33,456 bases of DNA, taken from positions 1 to 33,456 of the forward strand of contig SIBH01000010.1 of assembly GCA_009695285.1 (NCBI GenBank), written 5' to 3'. The notes beneath the pieces were generated by a model that had not been told where the DNA came from, did not search any database, and saw nothing but the letters and a program-made list of their open reading frames with translations. Every line of letters starts with the position of its first letter. The stretch's first letter is position 1. Positions 24,068-31,620 of this stretch are shown here, in pieces. The translations under genes and the position numbers were made by a program. The DNA comes from Pedosphaera sp. (GTDB lineage Bacteria; Verrucomicrobiota; Verrucomicrobiia; Limisphaerales; SIBH01).

Positions 24068-24171
24068 GGAGCGCGGACTTCAGTCCGCTTCATCGTGCCA
24101 GGCCGTGAGGCGCAGAAGAAACCATTGCGGGCGGGCCATCGGAAGGTGAAGCGGGCTGAAGCCCGCGCTCC
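24068..24171. repeat. Palindromic element with paired inverted 25-bp arms
   Basis: The arm at 24068-24092 (ggagcgcggacttcag...) and the arm at 24147-24171 are inverted copies of one another with two compensating differences. Each arm is itself a small palindrome (GCGGACTTCAGTCCGC and GCGGGCTGAAGCCCGC). About 54 bp separates them. It looks like a REP/BIME-type element between two divergent genes. Confidence 0.85.
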
Positions 24172-24209
24172 ACCAATTTAACTTTACGCTCGAAAACGCC
24201 GCTACCATC

Positions 24210-25403
24210 TTGACCGCCTTGAAACAACCGCTGACTGTCGCCTGGATTTCCGATTTCCCGGTCGAATGGCTGTCCGCCGCGCCGGAAGCGTTGCGCCACC
24301 TGCCGCGACGGCACCCCGCCACGTGGCAGATCGTCCTGCTCGCGGAGTTTGAAAAAAATCCGGCGCTGCGGTTGCACGTGATCTTGTTGCGCCAGCGAAT
24401 TGCCAAAAGTTTTTCCTTCGCGCGCAACGGCGTCACGTTTCACGTCTTGAAAGTGGCGACGTGGCGGCGGCTGGCCACGGTGTTCTGGGCGGACACGATT
24501 GCGATCCGGCGCGTCTGCCGCGAGATCAAACCCGATCTCGTTCACGCGTGGGGCATCGAAAAGGGCGCGGGCTTGATCGCGGGCCGCCTCGGTCATCGCC
24601 ACGTGACGACGGTGCAGGGATTGCTGGCGTGGTACAAGGAGCAGGTGCCGATGCATCCGTATCTGCGCTTCACCGAATGGCTGGAAAGTTACAGCCTGCC
24701 GCGCGCGCCGGTGGTGACGACGGAATCCAACTTCGCGGTAAAATTTTTGCGCGCGAAATATCCGCGGCTACACGTTCATCAGGCCGAGCACGCGCCGAAT
24801 CATGCCTTTCATCAGTTGCGCCGCCGGCCGCAAACGAACCCGATCCGTTTCATCACCGTCGGCGCGATGGATTTTCGGAAGGGAACGGATTTGTTGTTCA
24901 AGGCGCTGGACGAATTGGCGCCAGAACTGGATTTCACGCTCACGATCGTCAGCAACCCGAACCCGAAGTACGTCGAGTCATTGCGCACGAGCGTTTCCGC
25001 CGAAACGTGGCGGCGCGTCGAATTCAAATACGACCTGCCGCCGGAAGCCGTGGCGCGGGAATTGGAAACGGCGACGATGCTGCTCCTGCCCACGCGCGCG
25101 GACACAAGCCCGAACGCGGTGAAGGAAGCCGTGGTGGCCGGCGTGCCGGTGGTGGCGTCGAACGTCGGCGGCATCCCCGATTACGTGCTGCCGGAAAAAA
25201 ACGGCTGGCTGTTCCCGCCCGGCGACCTGGCGGCGTTCGTGTCGGCGATCCGGTCGGCGTGCGCGCATCCGTTGTTCAGCCGGGGCGAGGTGGACGCGGA
25301 AACCCATCGCCGGATGCGGGAATATTTGTCACCGGAAAGAATGGCGAGGAATTTTCTGGCCGCGTACGCAGCGGCGATGGAGCCATCCGGGAAAGCCGTT
25401 TGA
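24210..25403 (+). CDS. GT4 glycosyltransferase
   Basis: About 397 aa, GT-B fold. The N-terminal domain has 'TVAWISDFPVEWLSAAPEA' and 'LVHAWGIEKGAGLIAGRL'. The donor domain has 'RFITVGAMDFRKGTDLLFKAL' and 'RADTSPNAVKEAVVAGVPVVA', the GT4 pattern with 'NVGGIPDYVLP'. No ATG or GTG lies near the N-terminus: starts are TTG at 24210 or 24219, so initiation is uncertain. The next glycosyltransferase gene starts 5 bp after the stop, so they are co-transcribed. The gene is divergent from the minus-strand glycosyltransferase across the palindromic element. Confidence 0.92.
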   Translation: MTALKQPLTVAWISDFPVEWLSAAPEALRHLPRRHPATWQIVLLAEFEKNPALRLHVILLRQRIAKSFSFARNGVTFHVLKVATWRRLATVFWADTIAIRRVCREIKPDLVHAWGIEKGAGLIAGRLGHRHVTTVQGLLAWYKEQVPMHPYLRFTEWLESYSLPRAPVVTTESNFAVKFLRAKYPRLHVHQAEHAPNHAFHQLRRRPQTNPIRFITVGAMDFRKGTDLLFKALDELAPELDFTLTIVSNPNPKYVESLRTSVSAETWRRVEFKYDLPPEAVARELETATMLLLPTRADTSPNAVKEAVVAGVPVVASNVGGIPDYVLPEKNGWLFPPGDLAAFVSAIRSACAHPLFSRGEVDAETHRRMREYLSPERMARNFLAAYAAAMEPSGKAV

Positions 25404-25407
25404 ATTT

Positions 25408-26628
25408 ATGCCACCGCCGCCCGCTCATCATCCAAAAATTCTTTTCGTGAACGAGTTCGCGCCGGACTCGCTGCTCGTCGCGGATTTGTCGCGGCAACTT
25501 TTGCTCGGCTACCCGGCGGACCGGCTCGCGTGGTGGCACTGGCGGCCAGGCGCGCAGCGCGAGGTGCGCGATCTGCAAGTCGGCAGCCGGCATTTCTGGC
25601 CGCTGCCGGAGAAGTGGGTGCCCAACCGAAAATTCGCCGCGCTGAAATCGGCGGTGATGGAACGCGTCTTCGTGCCGTTGGCCGCGCGGCATCTGCGCCG
25701 GACGATTGCCGAAGTGAAACCGGACGTGGTCTGGGTGCTGGCGTTCAGTTGGCCGATCCTCATCGCGCGCAACGCCATTCGGAAAAGCGGCCCGCGCCTG
25801 CACGTTTCACTGTGGGACATGCCGGACACCCGGCCGCAACGAAAAACTTTAGGCGATGCGCGCACGTGCCGGATGCTCGACGGGATTTATCAATTGATCC
25901 GGCAGGCCGATTCGTGCGACGGCATTTCGCCGGCGGTGATGGAGGAAATCGCCGCGAAGACGGAACGACGAGATGTCATTCCCGTTCACTCCGGCTTCGA
26001 GCCGCATCATCTCCGGGCACTGGAAGCGATGTCGCCCGGCGGCGGCGAGGACGTGATCCGGCTGGCGTACGTCGGGACGATCATCTCGGAGAAAACTTTT
26101 CTCGCACTGCTGGCGGCGTTGAACAAAGTCCGCGCGACGTCGCCTCGGCCCGTGGTGCTGGAATTTTTTGGCGCGCGGAATTACCGGAGCCGGCCGTGGT
26201 TTGATCCGCAGTGGATGGTGGAGCACGGAATTTTTTCCGATCAAGGTCTGGTGGAATCGTTGCAGCGCTGCGAGTGGGGCATCGTGGTGATGGACCTCGA
26301 AGGCGAAGACCTGCGTTACAGCCGGTTCAGTTTTCCGAACAAGATCGGGACGTATCTTTCCGCCGGCGTGCCGGTGCTGGGCGTCGGTCATCCGCAAAGT
26401 TGTCTCACGGAAATAATGCAACGCCACCGGATGGGCCGGTGCTTGAGCGAAGGCGGGGAAGCGGCGCTTGAAAAGTTTTTGAGCGACATCTTGAAGACTC
26501 CGCAGCCGCGCTCGTTTTTCCGCGACGACATTCTCCAGTGCGCCCGCGCGGAGTTCAACGCCACGGAAATCCGGCAGCGATTGTGGACGGCGTGGGGCGC
26601 CCGGTTGCTCGAAGCCGGCAAGACTTGA
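25408..26628 (+). CDS. GT4-like glycosyltransferase
   Basis: A 406-aa predicted GT-B glycosyltransferase, more diverged than its neighbours. The N-terminal domain has 'KILFVNEFAPDSLLVADLS' and 'VKPDVVWVLAFSWPILIA'. The donor domain has 'IRLAYVGTIISEKTFLALL' and 'RYSRFSFPNKIGTYLSAGVP', where the usual Glu-rich motif is replaced by 'FPNKIGTYLSAGVPVLG', common in polysaccharide glycosyltransferases. ATG start 5 bp after the preceding gene's stop. Followed by an inverted heptamer element. The sugar donor is unknown; assignment rests on fold-level motifs. Confidence 0.85.
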   Translation: MPPPPAHHPKILFVNEFAPDSLLVADLSRQLLLGYPADRLAWWHWRPGAQREVRDLQVGSRHFWPLPEKWVPNRKFAALKSAVMERVFVPLAARHLRRTIAEVKPDVVWVLAFSWPILIARNAIRKSGPRLHVSLWDMPDTRPQRKTLGDARTCRMLDGIYQLIRQADSCDGISPAVMEEIAAKTERRDVIPVHSGFEPHHLRALEAMSPGGGEDVIRLAYVGTIISEKTFLALLAALNKVRATSPRPVVLEFFGARNYRSRPWFDPQWMVEHGIFSDQGLVESLQRCEWGIVVMDLEGEDLRYSRFSFPNKIGTYLSAGVPVLGVGHPQSCLTEIMQRHRMGRCLSEGGEAALEKFLSDILKTPQPRSFFRDDILQCARAEFNATEIRQRLWTAWGARLLEAGKT

Positions 26629-26648
26629 ACCCGAAAACCGGAGTGGAT

Positions 26649-26778
26649 TTTACAGGAGGTAACGGAGACAACCGAGCAGGAGCGGCTGGGGGCGGCCGCA
26701 GGACCGGGAACAATTGTCCAGCCACAATTTTCCCATTGTCTTGAATCTCTGTTGCCTCCGTTTCCTCCTGTTCTTCAG
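26649..26778. repeat. Inverted-arm heptamer element after the glycosyltransferase pair
   Basis: Left arm units acaggag, gtaacgg, agacaac, cgagcag. The right arm (26745-26778), read on the opposite strand, gives acaggag, gaaacgg, aggcaac, agagatt. Between the arms lie about 65 bp with a CAATTGT-type palindrome. It lies between two convergent genes, and no T-tract terminator is apparent. Confidence 0.88.
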
Positions 26779-26802
26779 TTTCGGAGTTCGGGTTGAACCC
26801 GG

Positions 26803-27570
26803 TCACTTCGCGGGCCGGAGCGAAGTCAGTTGCGAAAGTTTGCCGGCCAATTCTCCGCGCGATGCCAGCACCACGCAGCCGCGACGCGCGCCCGTTTCGT
26901 CGCGCGCGGCGGCAGCGGGGAAGAATGCCGCGAGTTGGTGCGCGGCGATGGCTTCATTGATCAACGGGAGCGCCAGCGTCTTGCCGTTGCCGTAATCGTC
27001 GAACTCGTAACCCGGATCATCCGACACTTTGAAATCGTCAATCATCACGATGAACCGTTTCCAGTGCGCGGCGATGAGATCCACTTCCTTCGCGAGCGGG
27101 AGGTCATCATACCAGTGCGCGTCGAGATAAAAGAAAACGCACTTTTCCACCAAGCCGCCGGTCGTGAGTTTTTGGAGAAAGCTGCGCGAGTCGTTGAGTT
27201 CCAATTGCACGCGCTCTATCCCGGCCAGCCGCAACTTGGCGATGGCGTGAAAGCGCGCGTTCAGTTCGCAGGAGCAAACCGGTTTCTCGGATGTCTGCGC
27301 CATGTAGGCCGTCGTGTTCCCGATCCAGGTGCCGGTCTCGACGATGGCTTCCACCGGCAAGTTGGCGATGATGTCGCCAAAAATCTTTTTGCGATGGCGC
27401 TGGCCGTTGAAACCGATGTCGTCGCCGGGGACGTATTTTGGGTTGACGAGCATCGCATCGAGCGCGGTCTCGAGTCCGCGCACGGTCAACTCCAGCCGGT
27501 CCAGGCGTTTCTTGATGTCGAGGTACCGTTGCTTGACCGGGCCGGGGATCAGATGTCTGGCGATGTTCAT
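26803..27570 (-). CDS. Class I SAM-dependent methyltransferase (CmcI/TylF-like)
   Basis: A 255-aa protein. A short coiled N-terminal region ('DIKKRLDRLELTVRGLE') precedes a Rossmann domain with motif I 'AIVETGTWIGNTTAYMAQ', an acidic loop 'CELNARFHAIAK', and 'VFFYLDAHWYDDLPLAKEV' and 'VMIDDFKVSDDPGYEFDDY'. The DAHW and IDDF motifs suit methyltransferases of the Methyltransf_24/CmcI type, some of which bind Mg. The ATG at 27570 is preferred over the TTG at 27573. It probably methylates a glycan component, given its neighbours. Same strand as, and downstream of, a glycosyltransferase gene across a 98-bp gap. Confidence 0.82.
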   Translation of the reverse strand: MNIARHLIPGPVKQRYLDIKKRLDRLELTVRGLETALDAMLVNPKYVPGDDIGFNGQRHRKKIFGDIIANLPVEAIVETGTWIGNTTAYMAQTSEKPVCSCELNARFHAIAKLRLAGIERVQLELNDSRSFLQKLTTGGLVEKCVFFYLDAHWYDDLPLAKEVDLIAAHWKRFIVMIDDFKVSDDPGYEFDDYGNGKTLALPLINEAIAAHQLAAFFPAAAARDETGARRGCVVLASRGELAGKLSQLTSLRPAK

Positions 27571-27668
27571 CAATTGCGGTGTCCAAGCCGAGGGCCACCG
27601 GGCGGGCAGCTTAACGATGCGCCCGCGCCGGGCGAGTAAAAACTAAAAAATGCCGCGGTCACTTTGCG

Positions 27669-28841
27669 CTAACTTTGGGCGGCTGGCCCGGCCGCTTTCT
27701 TCCTGGCGATGGCTTCGCCGTAAATCTGGAGCAGCCGGCCGGTGTAATCGTCCCAGGAATTTTTTTGCGCGCCGCGAACATGCGCGGCCCGGCCCATCCG
27801 TTCGTTCAACGCGCGATCCGTCGCGAGCTTGATCATGGCGGCGGCAAGTTGATCCACGCCGCGGGCCTTGACGATCAATCCCTCCACGCCATCGTTCACC
27901 AGCGTGGTGGCGCCGCTCTCGTGCGTGGCGATGATCGGCAGGCCGGAAGCCATGGCCTCGACGACCGCGCGCGCGAAGCCTTCTTCGTTCGACGGAAAGA
28001 CGAACGCCGTGGAAGTCCGCAGCAGCTTCGACAATTCGGTGTGCGGCAGGTTTTGGCAGTGCGTGAACGTCCCCTGCCAGCGCGGTCGTTCGAGCCGGAA
28101 GTCGTTGAAATAATTTCCCGCGCAGACCAGTTCCGCCTCGGGCAGCACGCGGCGCACTTTTTCAAAGGCGCGGAACAAATATTGATAGCCCTTGCGCAGG
28201 CCGATCGCGCCGACGCAAATGAAGCGCGGCTTCGTTGGCACCGTTTCCCGCGGCGTGAAGGTGGACGTGTCCACGCCGTACGGGTTCACCACGCACTTGG
28301 ATTCGGCGATGCCGTTGTAAAGCATCGAATCGCGGACGAAATTGGACGGGCACAGGATCACATCGGCGCGTTCCACATCCCGATTGGCACGCGCGAAAAT
28401 CCAGCGCGGGACGCCGGGCTCCGCGCCGGGACACCAGAGGTCGCACTCGCGCTGCCAGAAACCGTACGAACTTGTCGGGTGGCTGCTCGAAGCATCAATC
28501 ACCTTGAGCGCGCCGGTTTTGTCCGCGAAGTCAAACGGCTCGGTGCCGTAGCCGAGCAACGCGTGGACGGCATCGAACGGCGGCGGTTGCTGGCGGTGAA
28601 GCCAAAACCGCCAGAGCGGAAAAAAAAAGTGATGCGCCTTCTCGCGGTTGGCGGGCGAGGTAAGATGATAAAACGGTTTCACCGCGAGGTGAAAAATCCA
28701 CGCGCGCCGGAATTTTTCCGGCGCGATGCCCACGCGGTTCTTGTAGCTGATCCACAAGCCCGCCAGGGTGTCGCGTTTTTGCAGCGCGCGCGCAATCTGC
28801 GGCAGGTGCGCCGCGCCGCAGGTGACAACAAGAACTTGCAT
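27669..28841 (-). CDS. GT4 glycosyltransferase
   Basis: A 390-aa GT-B glycosyltransferase. It begins 'MQVLVVTCGAAHLPQIARA'. The mid-protein 'CPSNFVRDSMLYNGIAESK' and 'VVNPYGVDTSTFTPRE' mark the interdomain region. The donor domain has 'FICVGAIGLRKGYQYLFRAF' and 'PSNEEGFARAVVEAMASGLP', a textbook GT4 E(x7)E pattern. ATG start. Its start lies only 11 bp from the start of a divergent glycosyltransferase gene, so the promoters must overlap coding sequence or one start is mis-set. Donor unknown. Confidence 0.94.
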   Translation of the reverse strand: MQVLVVTCGAAHLPQIARALQKRDTLAGLWISYKNRVGIAPEKFRRAWIFHLAVKPFYHLTSPANREKAHHFFFPLWRFWLHRQQPPPFDAVHALLGYGTEPFDFADKTGALKVIDASSSHPTSSYGFWQRECDLWCPGAEPGVPRWIFARANRDVERADVILCPSNFVRDSMLYNGIAESKCVVNPYGVDTSTFTPRETVPTKPRFICVGAIGLRKGYQYLFRAFEKVRRVLPEAELVCAGNYFNDFRLERPRWQGTFTHCQNLPHTELSKLLRTSTAFVFPSNEEGFARAVVEAMASGLPIIATHESGATTLVNDGVEGLIVKARGVDQLAAAMIKLATDRALNERMGRAAHVRGAQKNSWDDYTGRLLQIYGEAIARKKAAGPAAQS

Positions 28842-28852
28842 GAGCCCGCAGG

Positions 28853-30115
28853 GTGGAATACGAAGAAACGGTGTTGCAAGACGATTCGACGCCCGCGCCC
28901 CAACCGCATCGCGTTGCGTTGGTGACGGGCGGGCTGCTCATGGGTGGCTCCAGTACTTTTGTGCTCAATCTCGCCGGCGAACTGGCGCGACGGAACGTTC
29001 CCGCCGGGGTATTTTGCTTCGAGCGGGAAAATGATCTCGCTGCCGATTTTCGCGCCGTGAACGTGCCGGTGTTCAGCTTCGACGGACGCGCGCTGATTTT
29101 CGAGGACAAGCTGGCGCGCGTGCTCGGCGCGGTGCGGGAATTTCGCCCGACGGTTGTCCTCGCCAACATCGGCACGCCATCGTTTGAAGTGCTGCGTTAT
29201 CTGCCGCGCGGCGTGTTCCGCTGCGGCATCGTCCACGCGGATTTGCCGTCGGTCTATGATTCGTTGCGCCGGTACGCGCCGGTGCTGGACGCGATGGCGG
29301 TGGTGTCGCAGCTCATCCGCGAGAAAGTCCACGCCCTGCCGGAGTTCGCACGCGTGGCCGTGCCCTACCTGCCGTTGGGGGTGCCGATGCCGGCGCAACT
29401 CCCGCCGCGCGTTTTTACCGGGCCGCTGCGGGTGCTCTACCTCGGTCGGCTCGCGCGCGAACAGAAGCGCGTGCATTTGTTTCCGCAAATCCTCGCCGAC
29501 CTGCGGCGGTCGGGAGTTCCGTTTCATTGGACCATCGCCGGTGAAGGACCGGAGGGCGGCTGGCTGAGGGGAAATCTCGGCTCCGGCGGGCCAGGGCAAA
29601 CGGTGACATTCCGCGGGCCGGTCGCTTTTGCGGACGTGCCGGAGTTGATGAGCGAACACGACGTGTTCCTGCTCGCGTCGGATTACGAAGGTCTGCCGTT
29701 GACGATGCTCGAGGCGATGGGGAGCGGCGTGGTGCCGGTGGTGAGCGATCTGCCCAGCGGCGTGCGCGACGTGGTGGACGAAAACAATGGGTGGCGGGTG
29801 GCGCCGGAAAATGTGGCTGGTTACAGTGAGGCGATCATCGCGCTGCACGGTGATCGCAAAGGCATGGCCGCGCTGTCCGCGGCGGCGCGACAAAAAGTTT
29901 ATCCGCATTTCGCGCTGGCAGGCATGGGCGACCGGTGGCTGGGCAGTTTCCCGGCGGGGGCCGGTGCCTGGGAGCCATGGCCGGAGCGTTTTCAAATCCG
30001 CGCGCCCCTGTGGGTGGCCAATGGTTCCCGCTATCAGCCGGCGGGGCGAATGTTTCGGCGGTGGATGAAGCGGCTCCGGCCGGACCGGGATTATTACGCG
30101 AACATTTCTTCCTGA
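28853..30115 (+). CDS. GT4 glycosyltransferase
   Basis: Up to 420 aa, GT-B fold. The acceptor domain is 'RVALVTGGLLMGGSSTFVLNLAGELARR' in content (Gly-rich loop after strand 1). The donor domain has 'RVLYLGRLAREQKRVHLFP' and 'SDYEGLPLTMLEAMGSGVVPVV', typical GT4. An extra ~60 residues after the fold end in a basic tail ('RMFRRWMKRLRPDRDYY'). The GTG at 28853 is very close to the divergent gene; a GTG at 28871 is an alternative. Its stop faces the convergent methyltransferase remnant 5 bp away. Confidence 0.93.
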   Translation: MEYEETVLQDDSTPAPQPHRVALVTGGLLMGGSSTFVLNLAGELARRNVPAGVFCFERENDLAADFRAVNVPVFSFDGRALIFEDKLARVLGAVREFRPTVVLANIGTPSFEVLRYLPRGVFRCGIVHADLPSVYDSLRRYAPVLDAMAVVSQLIREKVHALPEFARVAVPYLPLGVPMPAQLPPRVFTGPLRVLYLGRLAREQKRVHLFPQILADLRRSGVPFHWTIAGEGPEGGWLRGNLGSGGPGQTVTFRGPVAFADVPELMSEHDVFLLASDYEGLPLTMLEAMGSGVVPVVSDLPSGVRDVVDENNGWRVAPENVAGYSEAIIALHGDRKGMAALSAAARQKVYPHFALAGMGDRWLGSFPAGAGAWEPWPERFQIRAPLWVANGSRYQPAGRMFRRWMKRLRPDRDYYANISS

Positions 30116-30120
30116 CAAAC

Positions 30121-30906
30121 TCAGACCCGTTTCGCCCGGGCGATGACAACCATCTGCCGCGCGAACGTGGCGGGAAACCAGGCGGAGGAAACATCGCGCC
30201 CGAACACCTGATAGAACTTGTGACAGCGGACTTCCTGAAAATGTCGCCGGATCAACGGCAGCACTTCCGTCGTGGAGAAATCAAAAGCCGGCCCGTCCTC
30301 TTCACTGACGATCAAGCGCCGTTCCGTGCGCGGCGGCCGCCGAAAAATCAGCCGGTACACCGGGTCGAAGATGCCGAGCCGGCGCAGGATGGCTTTGACG
30401 CCGCCGTGCAGCCGGTTGCCCTCGTCCGACACGATGATGGCGTGGCGCGTCACGCGGATCATCTCGGCAATGATGGCTTCCGGCAGGACCTAATGATGCA
30501 GTGCGCCAAGCACGCAGGAGAAATCGAAGGCGTTGTCCGGGTACGGCAGTTTCGTGGCATCACCGCACCGCAATCGTTCCGGCGGAATCTTCAATTCCTT
30601 TTCGGCGATGGCGAGCATCTCGGCGGAGATGTCCACGCCGTGCGCGTCATGACCCGCGTCGAGCGCGGCCCGGATGCAGCGACCCGAACCGCAACAGATG
30701 TCGAGCAGGGAAGCGCCGGGGTTGGCCGCCAGCAGGCCGAGGGCGGCGCGAGTGGCGCAATTGTGATTGGAATTGTCGGTGAGACCGAGATGCCAGGCGT
30801 TGTACTGCTTCGCGGTGCGCGCGTAGTAGTTCACCATGTCCTTGACGTGCGTTTGATGCAACGCCGAGACTTCCGTCGGGGAACGCTCGGTGGGCTTCGG
30901 GTTCAT
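30121..30906 (-). pseudogene. Class I SAM-dependent methyltransferase with in-frame amber codon
   Basis: An otherwise complete ~261-codon methyltransferase gene. The start is at 'MNPKPTERSP' (30906), overlapping the upstream methyltransferase stop as ATGA. Motif I is 'LLDICCGSGRCIRAAL', then 'HGVDISAEMLAIAEKEL' and 'NAFDFSCVLGALHH'. A TAG at 30490-30492 interrupts directly after 'ALHH'. The same frame continues with 'VLPEAIIAEMIRVTRHAI', exactly what follows in this family, to a normal end at 30121. A single C-to-T change from CAG would explain it. It may be a real nonsense mutation, a sequencing error or a suppressed stop; the first is favoured only weakly. Confidence 0.85.
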
Positions 30907-31616
30907 GATTTTTTTTCTCCGCGGGTGGCGGGTTTGGACGCGATCACCGTCCAGCCGAGCGTGATCGTGTCCTGTTTGAGCCGGCGGTCGCACCAGAGAA
31001 AGAAGCGATTGATCAGCCAGCTGACAAACCGCGCGCGAAACGGATTCGTGTGCTGCAACACCTGGCCCACCATCGAATAGGAGCGGCCGCGATTGAAAAT
31101 GCGAACCAGTTCCAGCCCGCTCGTGTTCACCAGATGAATCAAGCCATCGTAAGGATAACGGAAAAAATCGTACGGCACTTCGTGCCGCGGCCAATACATC
31201 GGCGTGCTGAGGATCAGGTGGCCCCCGGGTTTGAGGACGCGGTGCATTTCATTGATCGCCCGCTGCGGCTCGGGGACGTGTTCGAGCACTTCCGTGCTCA
31301 CGACCGTATCGAATGAATTGTCGGGGAAGGTGAGTTCTGTGGCCGAACAAACCACGTCCGGCCGGGAACGGTCCGACAAATAATCACAGCCGATGTATTC
31401 CGTCGCGCCGGCAAAAAACGTTTTCTCATAGGGCCTCTGACCGCAGCCGACGTCCAACAGCCGGCCCTTCACGTAGGGCATGGATTGACGCAATGAGTTT
31501 TCCAACATCACGGCCGTGAGATAGGTCCGGTTGGACAGCGGCAGGGAACATTCCGGTTTGCCCGGCAAACGATCGAGCGGGTGTTCGGCCAGCGGATGAG
31601 TGGGAATGCGTGGCAT
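30903..31616 (-). CDS. Class I SAM-dependent methyltransferase
   Basis: A 237-aa methyltransferase. It has motif I 'RLLDVGCGQRPYEKTFF' (~residue 52), 'TEYIGCDYLSDRSRPD', 'NSFDTVVSTEVLEHVPEP' and 'RVLKPGGHLILSTPMYW' (Methyltransf_11 type). The start is the ATG at 31616 ('MPRIPTHPLAEHP'); the track ORF extends 48 codons into the upstream gene in a shadow frame. It lies 4 bp after the flippase gene stop and overlaps the next methyltransferase by ATGA, so the three form an operon. The 'MYWPRHEVPYDFFRYPYDGL' segment is often seen in methyltransferases of polysaccharide loci, by memory. Confidence 0.9.
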   Translation of the reverse strand: MPRIPTHPLAEHPLDRLPGKPECSLPLSNRTYLTAVMLENSLRQSMPYVKGRLLDVGCGQRPYEKTFFAGATEYIGCDYLSDRSRPDVVCSATELTFPDNSFDTVVSTEVLEHVPEPQRAINEMHRVLKPGGHLILSTPMYWPRHEVPYDFFRYPYDGLIHLVNTSGLELVRIFNRGRSYSMVGQVLQHTNPFRARFVSWLINRFFLWCDRRLKQDTITLGWTVIASKPATRGEKKS

Positions 31617-31620
31617 GTGT

